From a bacterium (GTDB taxonomy: Bacteria > Elusimicrobiota > Elusimicrobia > Elusimicrobiales > UBA9959): a stretch of DNA of 59,514 nucleotides. The position numbers were made by a program, and so were the translations under genes. Shown in pieces: positions 18,782 to 28,700 of the stretch. The stretch is taken from positions 1 to 59,514 of the forward strand of contig JAJYNO010000020.1 of NCBI GenBank assembly GCA_021786295.1, written 5' to 3'. The notes under the pieces are model-generated. The model made no database searches, was not told where the DNA came from, and saw nothing but the letters and a program-made list of their open reading frames with translations. Position 1 is the stretch's first letter. Every line of letters begins with the position of its first letter.

Positions 18782-19569
18782 TCTATCTCTCCTTGGAAGA
18801 CCGTCCTGGCAGGCCCCTCTATGCTTATAGCGCTGGCCCCTCCGGCGCGCGGACTGAGGGCGACCGTGAAGCCGTCACCGCTGCGGGAGACCAGCCGCAC
18901 CGGCGGCCTGAGCCCGCCCGAAAGCACGAAGGCCACGGCCGAGGCCGTAAGGCCGGTGCCGCAGGCCAGCGTCTCCCCTTCCACCCCGCGCTCGTAGGTG
19001 CGCACCAGCAGGCGCCGGCCCCGCATTTCCACGAAATTGACGTTGGCCCCGGCCGGGCCGAAAAATGGATGCCGCCTGAGCGCGCCGCCCAGGCGCTCCA
19101 CGTCGACGTCAGCCACGGACCGGACGGGGACCACCGCGTGCGGCGCCCCGGTGTCCAAAAAATGCAGCGTCCGCACGCCGCCGGGGAACCGGCCTTTCGC
19201 TCCGATCCTGGCGCCAGAAACGTCGGGCATGCGCATCCTTACGGCTCCGGGGACGGTTATCTCCGCCTCCAGCTCTCCGGCCAGCGTCCGCAGCAGCAGC
19301 TTCCGGCCGGCAAGGCCGGAAGAGAAGGCCCACCAGGCCGCGCAGCGCGAGCCGTTGCCGCAGAAGGCCTCCGAGCCGTCGGAGTTGAAATAGCGCACGT
19401 CCACGCGGCCGGCTCCGGAGCGGTTGACGTAGAGCAGGCCGTCGGCGCCGACGGAGAGCTTGCGGGCGCAGAGGGCCGGGGCCAGCCTCTTCAGCTCCCG
19501 CGCGTCTCTCCGTCCGCCGGTCAGCAGCACGAAGTCGTTCCCGGCCCCGGACATCTTCCAGAATCTCAT
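18775..19569 (-). CDS. dapF: Diaminopimelate epimerase
   Basis: A 264-residue DapF beginning MRFWKMSGAGNDFVLL. It holds both catalytic cysteine motifs, FCGNGSRC in the N-terminal half and LACGTGLTA in the C-terminal half, along with NFVEMRGRR and RTYERGVEGET. It interconverts LL- and meso-diaminopimelate. Its start overlaps the TPR gene upstream by four bases and its end overlaps dapA, placing it in the middle of a coupled operon. The protein is slightly shorter than E. coli DapF but complete. Confidence 0.96.
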   Translation of the reverse strand: MRFWKMSGAGNDFVLLTGGRRDARELKRLAPALCARKLSVGADGLLYVNRSGAGRVDVRYFNSDGSEAFCGNGSRCAAWWAFSSGLAGRKLLLRTLAGELEAEITVPGAVRMRMPDVSGARIGAKGRFPGGVRTLHFLDTGAPHAVVPVRSVADVDVERLGGALRRHPFFGPAGANVNFVEMRGRRLLVRTYERGVEGETLACGTGLTASAVAFVLSGGLRPPVRLVSRSGDGFTVALSPRAGGASAISIEGPARTVFQGEIEC

Positions 19570-20540
19570 TTAGCGCAGCCCGCCTCCTTGCGGGAAGGCC
19601 CCGGCAGGAAGGCCGCGGCCAGCCTGGCGGTGAAAGGGCCGCCGGCGAGCGCGGCCTTGAAATAGCGCTCAGCCCCGGCCCTCTCTCCCAGGTTGTAAAG
19701 CGCCATGGCCTTCACTACGGAGGCCAGCGGGTCGGAAGGGTCAGCGGCCAGTTCCCTGTCCGCCGCCTCTATGGCACGGCGGGGCCGTCCGCCGAGCAGC
19801 AGGTAGAGGGCCCTTTCCAGCCTCAGCTTCCTGGAGGGAGAAAGAGCCTCCGCTTTTTCCATAAGGGACACTGCTCCGGAGTAGTCCCCTTTCCCGGCGG
19901 CCGCTCTTGCCTCCAGCAGCGGCCAGACCGGCGAGCGCGGCCGCCTGGCCTCTCCCTTGCCGGCGAGGAACAGCGCCTGCTTCCAGTCGCGCTTGCGCAG
20001 CATACAGCGCGCGTATTCCTCCAGTACCGCTGTGTCGGAGAAATCCTGCAGGGCCACTGTCCTGGAATAGAAGTCGTCCGCGCGGCCGAGGAAACCCAGC
20101 GCGGAATAGGCGCGGGCGGCGCCCAGGTTGGCCTCGACGTCCCCCGGCTCGGCGGCCAGCACCTTCAGGAAGAGCGGGACCGCGTTCTGGTAGAAGCCGG
20201 CCTGGTCGTAGATCTGCGCCAGCCTGGCGGAGAAAATGACGTTCGCCGGGTAAAGCTCCCCGGCCAGCTTGTACAGGGTTATGGCCTTGTCGGCAGCGCC
20301 CTCCCGCTCGTAGCAGCGGCCGATATAGACATAGGCCTCCTCGCGCAGTTTTGGAGGCGGCGTAAGCGCCAGAAAGCCGTCCGCCATGCCGAGCACCGCC
20401 GAGCAGTCCCCGCGCGCGCCGGCCTTCCTCATCGCGGCGAGCTCCGCCTCGGCCTTGCCGTACCGCGGGCCTCCCCAGAACAGGAAAGCTCCGGCCGGCG
20501 AGGCCGGCAAGAAGAGCAGCAGGGCCGCCAGCAGTATCAT
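19566..20540 (-). CDS. Exported TPR-repeat protein
   Basis: A 324-residue protein. I start it at the ATG overlapping the patatin stop (ATGA), giving a signal peptide (about residues 1-19, MILLAALLLFLPASPAGAF). The rest is a chain of TPR-like helices such as AYVYIGRCYEREGAADKAITLYKLA, with ALYNLGERAGAERYFKAAL near the end. It is probably a periplasmic or outer-membrane-associated scaffold. Its position between the patatin-like protein and dapF in a tight operon suggests an envelope role, but no specific partner can be named. Confidence 0.75.
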   Translation of the reverse strand: MILLAALLLFLPASPAGAFLFWGGPRYGKAEAELAAMRKAGARGDCSAVLGMADGFLALTPPPKLREEAYVYIGRCYEREGAADKAITLYKLAGELYPANVIFSARLAQIYDQAGFYQNAVPLFLKVLAAEPGDVEANLGAARAYSALGFLGRADDFYSRTVALQDFSDTAVLEEYARCMLRKRDWKQALFLAGKGEARRPRSPVWPLLEARAAAGKGDYSGAVSLMEKAEALSPSRKLRLERALYLLLGGRPRRAIEAADRELAADPSDPLASVVKAMALYNLGERAGAERYFKAALAGGPFTARLAAAFLPGPSRKEAGCAK

Positions 20541-21544
20541 AGCTTCTTCACCAGCTCCGGCGCGGAATACACCAGCAGCGCCTCGCGCGCCGCGTCCATG
20601 CGGCGGGTGGCCTCCACGAGCCCGGCCTCGCCGGCCTCCACGCACCTGCCGAAATCGGCCACGCTCATGTCGCTGACCTGCGGCTCTATCACGAAGCCCG
20701 CACGCTTCTCCTCGGAAGCGGCCAGCAGCGAGCCGCGTATGTCTATGACCTGCAGCAGCGACATCAGCACGTTCTCCGGCATGCGCGCGTGCTCGTTGCC
20801 GGTCACGCTGGCCAGCACCCAGTCGGCCCCCAGCCGCTCGGCCGCGTCTATCGGCACGAAATCGGCAACTCCGCCGTCCACCAGATAGCGGTGCCCGTAC
20901 TGCACCGGGGCGAAGATGCCGGGCAGCGTCACGCTGGCGCGCACGGCCTCCGCCAGCGGGCCCTCCGTGAAGATCAGGTTCTCCCCGGTACGCAGGTCCA
21001 TGGCCGTGCAGGCGAACGGGACCTTCAGGTCCCCGAACGTCTCGCCGCCCAGCCTGTCGTCTATGAACCGGTCTATATAGGTGGGAGTGAGCAGCTTGTC
21101 GGTGATCAGCAGTTTGAGCACCTTTATCCCCCTGAAATCCCTGGCTATCTTGGCCTTGCCGGCGTCCAGGCCGAAATCCCAGAGCTCCGGGACGGGGATC
21201 CCGGAGGCGTAGAGGGCCCCTATCACCGCGCCCATCGAAGTGCCGGAGACGTAATCCACAGGGAAGCCGGCGTAGCCCAGCGCCTCCAGCACCCCCACGT
21301 GGGCGAAGCCGCGCGCCCCGCCGCCGGAAAGGGCCAGGCCGACGGAGGGCCGCTCGGGCGGACGGACCGAGGCCAGGCGGGTCCAGAGCGCGTCGCGTAG
21401 GATGTCGTCGTCCGACCCAGACGGCTCCCCGGCGGCCGAGGAAGCGGCGGCGGCCGGGGCGGCTGGAAGCTCCTGGGCCGGCAGGCGCGCGGCCTGCAGC
21501 AGGGCCGCCAGCGTCAGGAACAGGATCGGGCAGGGGCTCCTCAT
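20537..21544 (-). CDS. Patatin-like phospholipase, exported
   Basis: A 335-residue patatin-family protein with a signal peptide (MRSPCPILFLTLAALLQAAR). It has the oxyanion loop GGGARGFAHVGVLEAL, the nucleophile elbow GTSMG and the second catalytic residue in VDGGVADFVPI. The dyad Ser and Asp are both present, so it is predicted to be an active acyl hydrolase. It resembles RssA/PlpD-type lipases but lacks a POTRA/barrel domain. It lies between a TolC-family protein and a TPR protein, so it may be exported to, or act at, the outer membrane. Start chosen at the ATG giving the signal peptide. Confidence 0.88.
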   Translation of the reverse strand: MRSPCPILFLTLAALLQAARLPAQELPAAPAAAASSAAGEPSGSDDDILRDALWTRLASVRPPERPSVGLALSGGGARGFAHVGVLEALGYAGFPVDYVSGTSMGAVIGALYASGIPVPELWDFGLDAGKAKIARDFRGIKVLKLLITDKLLTPTYIDRFIDDRLGGETFGDLKVPFACTAMDLRTGENLIFTEGPLAEAVRASVTLPGIFAPVQYGHRYLVDGGVADFVPIDAAERLGADWVLASVTGNEHARMPENVLMSLLQVIDIRGSLLAASEEKRAGFVIEPQVSDMSVADFGRCVEAGEAGLVEATRRMDAAREALLVYSAPELVKKL

Positions 21545-21558
21545 GATTTTCTCGCCGG

Positions 21559-22854
21559 TCAGACGTCCAAGTCGCGCCCCTGCGCCCACTCCAGCTTCAC
21601 GCGGGCCATCAGCTGACCGTACACGGCGTCCAGGTAGCGCTCCTCAAGCCGGCAGAGAGAACAGAGAGCGCGCAGCTCGGCCATGGAGGGCCTTTCCGAG
21701 GAGGCGGCCTTATCGTAGCCCGCTTCCGTCTCCCGCAGTTCTTCCCCCAGCCTTCCGGCCTCTTCCTGGCGGGAGGCGGCCTCCCGGTAGGCGGTCATGA
21801 TCTCGAAGCGGATATCGTCCTGCAGCGCGGCACGCTGGAGCTCGCCCTGCCTCTGCTGCGCCCGCCGCTGCTGCACCTGGGTCCAGATGTCGTAGGAGAG
21901 CGGGAAAAGGATGCCTATCGAGGCCAGCCACCCGGAGGAGCGTTCGGCGTCCCGCGTCAGCGAGTTGAGCTTGTAGGAGCTCAGGTCGTAGCTCGCGCCG
22001 AGGTAGATGGTCGGATTGCGGCGCACCATCGCCATGTTGACCGCGATATCGTCCATCTGGGCCCTGTAGAGCTCGCTCTTCATCTCGGGACGGGACTCCA
22101 TGGCCGTCACCAGGCAGCGGCTCACGGGGACGGTCACCGGCTGCGGGGAGAAATCGCCTGACGGCTCGGCCGGGAAATCCGGCTCCCGGCTGATTACCTT
22201 CAACAGCCCGGCATGAGCGGCGTCTAGCCCTTCTCCGGCCCTGGCCAGCCGGTCCGAAAGCGAGGAGAGCAGCATTCCGGCCTCCAGCTTTTCCAGCGGG
22301 CTCTTGCGCAGCCCCGAGTCCAGCTCCCTGGCGCGGTCCAGCCAGTAAGAGGCGGATTCCTTCAGGCGGCTCTGGTAAAGGACGGTATAGAAGGCCCTCT
22401 TTGCCGCCAACGCCGCGGCGGCGCGCGCGGTCTCGTAATCGACCTGCGCCTGGTTGGCGGCCGCCCTGGCCATCTTCAGTGTGTTGGAGTTCCTGCCGCC
22501 GGTGTAGAGCGGCTGCATGGCCTGCACGCGCATCGAATAGAAGGAGGTGCCTGCCGCCGGGTCCAGGAAAGGCCCGCCGAAGTCCGGGCCAAGAACCTCC
22601 GGGTACTCCAGGTTCATGCGGCTCAGACTGCCGGCCAGCGAGAACTGCGGCAGCTCCAGGAAGCGGGCCTCGCTCACGCGCTGCCTGGCGATGATGATGT
22701 CCTGCTCGGCCGCCAGCGCGCCCGGGCTGTTCTGCACGGCCATGCCCACCACGTCGGAGAGGGTCAGGGTCCCTGAGGCGCCCTGCGCGGCGGCAGGCGC
22801 GGCGGCAGGCGCGGCGGCCAGCAGGAGGGCCAGCGCGGCGGTAAGCCGGGTCAT
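21559..22854 (-). CDS. TolC-family outer-membrane efflux protein
   Basis: A 431-residue outer-membrane factor with a signal peptide (about residues 1-24, rich in Ala) and two long coiled-coil halves. The N-terminal part has LTLSDVVGMAVQNSPGALAAEQDIIIARQRVSEARF, the central part QPLYTGGRNSNTLKMARAAANQ (the TolC PLFxGG signature), and the second half EMKSELYRAQMDDIAVNMAMVRRNPTIYLGASY. No inner-membrane pump or adaptor is encoded beside it. It overlaps the HAMP-domain gene upstream by four bases and precedes the patatin gene. Confidence 0.88.
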   Translation of the reverse strand: MTRLTAALALLLAAAPAAAPAAAQGASGTLTLSDVVGMAVQNSPGALAAEQDIIIARQRVSEARFLELPQFSLAGSLSRMNLEYPEVLGPDFGGPFLDPAAGTSFYSMRVQAMQPLYTGGRNSNTLKMARAAANQAQVDYETARAAAALAAKRAFYTVLYQSRLKESASYWLDRARELDSGLRKSPLEKLEAGMLLSSLSDRLARAGEGLDAAHAGLLKVISREPDFPAEPSGDFSPQPVTVPVSRCLVTAMESRPEMKSELYRAQMDDIAVNMAMVRRNPTIYLGASYDLSSYKLNSLTRDAERSSGWLASIGILFPLSYDIWTQVQQRRAQQRQGELQRAALQDDIRFEIMTAYREAASRQEEAGRLGEELRETEAGYDKAASSERPSMAELRALCSLCRLEERYLDAVYGQLMARVKLEWAQGRDLDV

Positions 22855-23396
22855 AGTTTGAGCTTGGGCATTATCTCCGCCACGCGGCGGCGCAGCTCTT
22901 CGGCCTTTTCGGCCATGCCGGCGGCGGCCGCCGCGGCCCGGAAGTTCTCGTACTCCTTCACGACCTCGTCGACCGCCCCGGCCATGTTGTTGAACTGGTC
23001 CTGCAGGTCGGTCAGCTGGTCCCCCTTGCGCAGGTGGACGCGATGCGCCAGGTCGCCCTCGGCGACCCTGGCGCAGCTGTTCTCGAACTTGAAGATGGGC
23101 CCGGCCATCCGGTGGGAAATGACGGCGGAGACTATCAGCACCATCACCATGTACATCGCTATCTTGAGAGCGAAGAGCGGAGCCATGCGGCTGAGCTCGT
23201 CGAGAAGCGGCTGCATCATCGGATGGTCGTTGACCACCTTGGAGACGGTCCACAGCACGTCCAGCCCCACCACGATGAAGGCCAGCAGCACGCTGAAGAA
23301 GATCAGCGCCATGTAGTGGTACTGCAGGCGCTTCTTGATCAATATGGTCTTGCGCTGGAATTTGGCCGGCGCACTGGTCTGCGTATTGTCCGTCAT
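22851..23396 (-). CDS. HAMP-domain membrane protein without output domain
   Basis: A 181-residue protein with two membrane segments (about residues 29-51 and 76-96) around a short periplasmic loop of about 25 residues. A HAMP domain follows (AGPIFKFENSCARVAEGDLAHRVHLRKGDQLTDLQDQFNNMA) and then a short coiled coil. It lacks kinase, cyclase and chemoreceptor signalling domains. Such short proteins may be signal-transfer or structural adaptors. It is coupled to the TolC gene by a 4-nt overlap, while pfkA upstream is separated by a strong hairpin. Confidence 0.8.
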   Translation of the reverse strand: MTDNTQTSAPAKFQRKTILIKKRLQYHYMALIFFSVLLAFIVVGLDVLWTVSKVVNDHPMMQPLLDELSRMAPLFALKIAMYMVMVLIVSAVISHRMAGPIFKFENSCARVAEGDLAHRVHLRKGDQLTDLQDQFNNMAGAVDEVVKEYENFRAAAAAAGMAEKAEELRRRVAEIMPKLKL

Positions 23397-23424
23397 AAGC
23401 TCTCCTAAGAACCTCCGGAGTCCC

Positions 23425-23456
23425 GGACGCCGCGGCGCTTCACCGCCGCGGCGTCC
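23425..23456 (-). terminator. Strong GC hairpin between pfkA and the HAMP gene
   Basis: A perfect 13-bp inverted repeat (GGACGCCGCGGCG / CGCCGCGGCGTCC) with a 6-nt loop lies in the 68-nt gap. No T-run follows on either strand, so it is a Rho-independent terminator only in a loose sense. It may instead stabilise an mRNA end after pfkA or reduce read-through. Confidence 0.5.
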
Positions 23457-23464
23457 CGGCCCGC

Positions 23465-24499
23465 TCAGAACAGCACTTCCATCAGGCCGTTCCAGTCGGC
23501 AGAAACGGTCTTCAGCTCGCCCGTGGCCTTCTCGAGGGGCACGCCGACGATCCTGTTGCCGACCAGCGCCGACATCTGGCCGAACTGCCCGTCCCGCACC
23601 AACTCCGCGGCCTTCACGCCGACGCGCACTCCGAGCATCCGGTCGAACAGGGTCGGGGCTCCGCCGCGCTGCATGTGGCCTATCACGGCATGGCGCGTCT
23701 CCAGGCCGGTGTTCTTCTCTATGTAGCCGGCTATGCGCTCGCCCATGCCGCGGTCCTTGAGTATCACGTGGCCGAACTGGTCCAGTTCCCGTTTCTGTCC
23801 GCCTTCTCCCACCTCCGGCAGTTCCGAGGCTTCGCTGGTGACCACGAGGGCGAATTTCTTGCGCGCGTGCGCCTCTTTGATTTTCTTCAGCAGCGCGGCC
23901 GTGTCTATCCTGCGCTCCGGGATGCAGACGAAGTCCGCCGCCGAGGCTATGGCCGTGAACAGGGCGACCCAGCCGGCGTGGCGGCCCATGACCTCCAGCA
24001 CCATCACCCGGCGGTGGCTGCGGCCGGTATCCACAAGCGCGGCGGCGGCCTCCATGGCCTTGGTCACGGAGGTGTCGAAGCCGAACGTGTAGTCGGTGGC
24101 GCTCAGGTCGTTGTCCATCGTCTTAGGCACGCCGACGACGTTGAGCTTGTGGTCCCTGTAGAAGCGCGTGGCCACCCCGAGCGTGTCCTCGCCGCCCATC
24201 GCGACCAGCGCGTGCAGGTCCAGCTTCTTGAACGTCTCCAGGCATTTCTGCGCGCCGCCTTCCTGCTTAAATGGGTTGGTGCGGGAGGTGCCGAGCATCG
24301 TGCCGCCCTGCGTTATGGCGTACTCAGTAAGCTCTCTGTTGAGCGGAGTGGTCAGTCCTTCCACCAGGCCCTTCCAGCCGTCCGTCAGGCCCACGCACTC
24401 GTAGCCGAACTTCTCCGCCGCCCAGACGCAGCCCTTGATGGCTGGGTTGAGCCCGGGGCAGTCCCCGCCTCCGGTGAGTATAGCTATCTTCTTGCTCAT
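23465..24499 (-). CDS. pfkA: 6-phosphofructokinase, Group III, probably pyrophosphate-dependent
   Basis: A 344-residue phosphofructokinase beginning with ILTGGGDCPGLN. The two residues that separate ATP from PPi enzymes are of the PPi type: GGEDT at 102-106 (Asp105 where ATP enzymes have Gly) and PKTMDND at 125-131 (Lys126 where ATP enzymes usually have Gly). Other conserved parts are GFDTSVTKAMEA, VMGRHAGWVAL and the allosteric-site-like C-terminal half (HMQRGGAPTLFDRML). It phosphorylates fructose 6-phosphate; with PPi as donor the step would be reversible. It stands alone between an outer-membrane protein gene and the HAMP gene. Confidence 0.93.
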   Translation of the reverse strand: MSKKIAILTGGGDCPGLNPAIKGCVWAAEKFGYECVGLTDGWKGLVEGLTTPLNRELTEYAITQGGTMLGTSRTNPFKQEGGAQKCLETFKKLDLHALVAMGGEDTLGVATRFYRDHKLNVVGVPKTMDNDLSATDYTFGFDTSVTKAMEAAAALVDTGRSHRRVMVLEVMGRHAGWVALFTAIASAADFVCIPERRIDTAALLKKIKEAHARKKFALVVTSEASELPEVGEGGQKRELDQFGHVILKDRGMGERIAGYIEKNTGLETRHAVIGHMQRGGAPTLFDRMLGVRVGVKAAELVRDGQFGQMSALVGNRIVGVPLEKATGELKTVSADWNGLMEVLF

Positions 24500-24551
24500 T
24501 ATCGTTTCCTCCTTAGTGACTCCGCTGGGAAAGCGATCTCCGCCCCCCCGC

Positions 24552-25298
24552 TCAGAAACTGGTGTTGTAGCGCATCTGGACTATGCGCTCGGACCGCCTC
24601 CTGAGGCCGCTGGAGAAGTAGCCGCTGCGGCCGAGCTCCCGGACCGCCGTGTCCAGCTGGAAGTAGGGCGTTATGTACAGGCGCATGCCGACGTTCAGCC
24701 TGGAGGGGTTGTCGGCGTGAAAGAGGTTGTCGTACTCGGCCATGAAGGCTACCTGGTCCTCCAGCGTGTAGCTGGCCGCCAGGAACCCGTAGAGGTATTC
24801 CCTGTCGAAGTCGGAGACGTTGAAACCGCCGTGCAGAGAAAGCCCCGGCAGCAGGACCTCCTTGGAGCCGACAAGGTAGAGTCCGCGCCCCTTCTCCAGG
24901 TACTTCTTGGAGGAGCTGTCGTAATAATAGCCCTGGCCGTCGTAGCCGACCGCCAGCGCCGGGATGTAATAGCCTCCGTCGTAGAAGCGGTACTTCACCA
25001 GGATCTGCGGCTGGCGCAGGCTTATGGGATCGTCGGAGCCGACCAGCTTGTCCACGGTCATCGAGGCGCCGAGGTTCAGGCGCTCCTGCACGCCGAAGTT
25101 TATGGCGCCCAGCAGCCCGCCGTCGGAGTAGAAGCGGCTCTTGAACAGGAAACCGTAGTAGTCCAGTATGCCCGCGGTGGGGACGTCTATGAGTTCCGTG
25201 TCCGGGAGGGCCACCGAGTCGTCGTCCTTGTCCTTGGCCGCGGCCTTGACGGCCGGCAGGACCAGGAGGAGGGCCAGAAGCACATTGAGTTTTTTCAT
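24552..25298 (-). CDS. Predicted outer-membrane beta-barrel protein
   Basis: A 248-residue protein with a signal peptide (about residues 1-20, MKKLNVLLALLLVLPAVKAA). The rest is a series of amphipathic strands with aromatic turns (RFYDGGYYIPALAVGYDGQ, GFLAASYTLEDQVAFMAEYDNLF, PSRLNVGMRLYITPYFQLDTAVREL) and a C-terminal Phe, the usual end of outer-membrane barrels. It resembles YjbH-like or general barrel proteins, but no family is assigned with confidence. The preceding gene in transcription is the CheY-like regulator, 37 nt away. Confidence 0.65.
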   Translation of the reverse strand: MKKLNVLLALLLVLPAVKAAAKDKDDDSVALPDTELIDVPTAGILDYYGFLFKSRFYSDGGLLGAINFGVQERLNLGASMTVDKLVGSDDPISLRQPQILVKYRFYDGGYYIPALAVGYDGQGYYYDSSSKKYLEKGRGLYLVGSKEVLLPGLSLHGGFNVSDFDREYLYGFLAASYTLEDQVAFMAEYDNLFHADNPSRLNVGMRLYITPYFQLDTAVRELGRSGYFSSGLRRRSERIVQMRYNTSF

Positions 25299-25335
25299 CG
25301 TTCCATCCTTGACTTCATTTTTAGCCCGGGTCCGG

Positions 25336-25710
25336 TCAGGAACCCAGAGCAGCTTTCACCTTGGAATCCAGTTCCTCCAGCGAGAAAGGCTTCTGCACCA
25401 CGTCGCTGGCGCCGCTGAGCATGGCTATGCCCTTTTCGCTGGCGGTATCGCGCGAGGTCATTATGATTATCTTGGGAGCGGACGGGCCCAGCCGCGAGGA
25501 GATCTCGCTGGCCACATGGTAGCCGTCGATGTAGGGCATCATCACGTCCAGCAGCACCAGGTCGAAATGTTCGGACTCCGCGGCCTGCAGCGCGTCCTTG
25601 CCGTTGACCTTCGCGGTCACCTCGTAGCCGCCGCCGCTGAAGTAGGACTCCAGCAGGTCTATCAGGTCCGGGTCGTCGTCGGCTATCAGGATCCGCTTTC
25701 CACTTTCCAT
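25336..25710 (-). CDS. CheY-like response regulator (receiver only)
   Basis: A 124-residue single receiver domain with the acidic pocket Asp11-Asp13, phospho-acceptor Asp55 (LLDVMMP), the switch Thr85 (IIMTSRD) and Lys107 (VQKPFS). It has no output domain and no kinase is encoded nearby. The gene overlaps the 3' end of dnaE by 25 nt, so it is likely translated from the dnaE message. It may act through protein-protein contact, as CheY- or DivK-type regulators do. Confidence 0.92.
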   Translation of the reverse strand: MESGKRILIADDDPDLIDLLESYFSGGGYEVTAKVNGKDALQAAESEHFDLVLLDVMMPYIDGYHVASEISSRLGPSAPKIIIMTSRDTASEKGIAMLSGASDVVQKPFSLEELDSKVKAALGS

Positions 25711-28700
25711 GTCTTGTCCCCCAGCAGCTTCTCGATGTCGCGCAGGAGCTGATCGGTCAGGCCGACGCGCTCGGTCGTCTCTATCATGTAGGTACCCCGG
25801 CCCTTGGCGTTAACCTGGAAATACACCGGGCACGCGCCGTGGCTGCGCCCGAGGGCGGCCTTGAGGTCGTGCAGCTGCCTCTCGTCGAAAAGTATGCCTT
25901 CGGGCAGGTTGACGACCAGGCCGCGCGCCCATTTGTTCATCGCGTCGAAAAGCCCGTAGGCCTCCTCGGCTATCAGCTCGTAGTTCTGCTCGCCGAAGTC
26001 CGACTTCTGCACCTTGCCGGCCACGACCACCACCTTGTTCGGGCCGAGCTGAGGGCCGTAGAGCTTGTACTTCTTCGGGAACAGGCAGACTCCGAGGTTG
26101 CCGGTCAGGTCCTCGACCTCGAACTTGGCCATAGGCTCGCCGGTCTTCTTGGTCTGCATGTTCTTGAACTGCGCCACGATGCCCGCGACGCGCACCATCG
26201 CGCCCTCGGCGAACTCCCCGGCCAGCACCTTCTCCACCGGCGCGCTGGCCACCATCGCCAGGTGCCTGCGGTAGCTGTTGAGCGGGTGGCCCGAGAAATA
26301 GAACCCCAGCACCTCGCGCTCGTTCTTGAGAAGAGTGTGCTCGTTGATCGCGGGCTCCGCCTTCTTCTCCTCGCCGAACAGCATAGCCTGGTTGACGTCG
26401 CGCGCCTTGCCGCCGCTGAAGGCCTCGTAGGCCTCCATAGCGCGGCCCCGGGATAGTTCCGGCTTCTCGGCCGGGTAGAAGCAGTCGAAGGCGCCGCCTT
26501 TGGCCAGCGACTCCAGCACCCGCTTGTTGAGCTGCTTGGAGTCCGCGCGCAGCGTGAACTCCTCGAACGAGCGGTACGGCCCGTTCTTCTCCCTCTCGGC
26601 GACGATGGACTCCACGACGCCGGCCCCGACGTTCTTCACAGCGGTCAGCGCAAAGCGTATCGCGGGCCTGCCGTTCTGCTCCTCTATGGAGAACTTCACC
26701 TGCGACCGGTTGACGCTGGGCCCCAGGATCTGGATGTCCATCTCCTGCGCTTCGGCGATGTAGGTGACCAGCTTGTTCTCCTTGTCCTCGGAACCTATCG
26801 GGCTGTGGCCGATCTCGCTGGTGAGCAGCGCGGCCATGAACTCCGTGGGGTAGTTGGCCTTGAGCCAGGCGGTCTGGTAGGCCACCAGGCCGTAGGCCGC
26901 GGAATGGGACTTGTTGAAGCCGTAGCCCGCGAACTTGGCCATGTCGTCGAAGATCTTGCCGGCGAGCTTGTTGGAGATGTCGTGGAACTTCTTGGCCTGC
27001 TCCACGAACTTGACGCGCATCTGCTCCATCACGTCCAGCTTCTTCTTGCCCATCGCCTTGCGGAAGCCGTCGGCCTCGCCGGGGGTGAAGTCGGCCAGCT
27101 TCTTGGCGATCTCCATCACCTGTTCCTGGTACACCATCGTGCCGTAGGTGTCCTTCAGGATCGGCTCCATCAGCGGGTGGTCGTAGACGATCTTCTTCTT
27201 GCCGTGCTTGCGGTCGACGAAGAGCTCCAGCATGCCGCTCTCTATCGGGCCGGGGCGGTAGAGCGCCACGAGGGCCGCGATGTCGCTGAACACGCTGGGC
27301 TTGAGGCCCTTCACCAGCTTCTTCATGCCCTCGCTTTCCAGCTGGAACACGCCGGTGGTGCGCCCGTCGCAGAGCAGGTCGAACGACGCCTTGTCTTCCA
27401 TCGGGATGGAGTAGATGTCGAAATCCTGCTTGCCCGGCAGCTTGCGGATGAACTCGGAGGCGGTCTCGATGACGGAAAGGGTGCGCAGGCCGAGGAAGTC
27501 CACCTTCAGCATGCCGAGGCTGCCCAGCATGTTGCCGTCGTACTGCGTGGTGATGATCTCCTTGGTGTTGCGGTTCGCGAGCGGCACGTAGTCCGTCACG
27601 TCGTCCTTGGAGATCACGACGCCCGCCGCGTGCACGCCGGTGTGGCGGCGCAGGCCCTCCACTTTCATCGCGATGTCGAACATCTTCTTTATCTTAGGGT
27701 CGCGCGCGTAGTTCTTCAGCTCGGAGACCTCGCCGAGCGCCTTGTAGAGCGTCGTCCCCAGGTCCGCGGGGACCAGCTTGGCTATCGCGTTGACCTCGGA
27801 GAGCGGGATGCCCATCACGCGGCCGACGTCGCGCACGGCGCTCTTGGCCTTGATCGTGCCGTAGGTGATGATGTTGGCCACGCGGTCCGAGCCGTACTTC
27901 TCGCGCACGTACTGCACCACCTGTTCGCGGCCCTCGTCGGAAAAGTCGATATCGAGGTCCGGCATGCTTTTGCGGTCGGGGTTCAGGAAGCGCTCGAAGA
28001 GCAGGTTGTTGGGGAGCGGGTCCAGGCGCGTGATGTCCAGCGCGTAGGCGACGAGCGCGCCGGCGCCGGAGCCGCGGCCGGGCCCGACCGGCACGCCTAT
28101 GGAGCGGGCGTGCCCGATGAAGTCCATGACGATCAGGAAGTAGCTGGAGAAGCCCATCTTCCTGATGATGCCCAGCTCGTAGTCCAGGCGCTTGCGGTAC
28201 TCCTCTCCCGCGTTCGGGACTTTCTTCCTGAGGCCGGCGTCGCAGAGGTCCTTCAGATAGTAGAAGTCGCCCTCTTCGCCGTACCTGGCCTTGTACTCCG
28301 GCGGGATATCGAAAGCCGGCAGGTGCAGCTTGCTGGTGTCCACGCTGACCTGGCACATCTCGGCTATGGCCAGCGTGTTACGCGCCGCCTCCGGGGTGTG
28401 CGAGAAGAGCTTTATCATCTCGGCCGGGGACTTGTAGTAGAGCTCGTGCGTGGTCATGCGCATGCGCTCCGGGTCGTCCAGCTGCGAGCCGGTGGAGATG
28501 CAGATGTGCGCGTCGTGCGCCTCCCAGTCCTCCTTCTTCTGGTAGTGGCAGTCGTTCGTGGCCACGACCGGGATGCCGGTGCGCTTGGCCACCTCGAGGA
28601 GACCGGCCATCGCAGCCGTCTCCTCCGGGATGTCGTGGTCCATCAGCTCTATGAAGAAGTTGCCCTTGCCCAGGATATCGCTGTACTCGGAGGCTATCTT

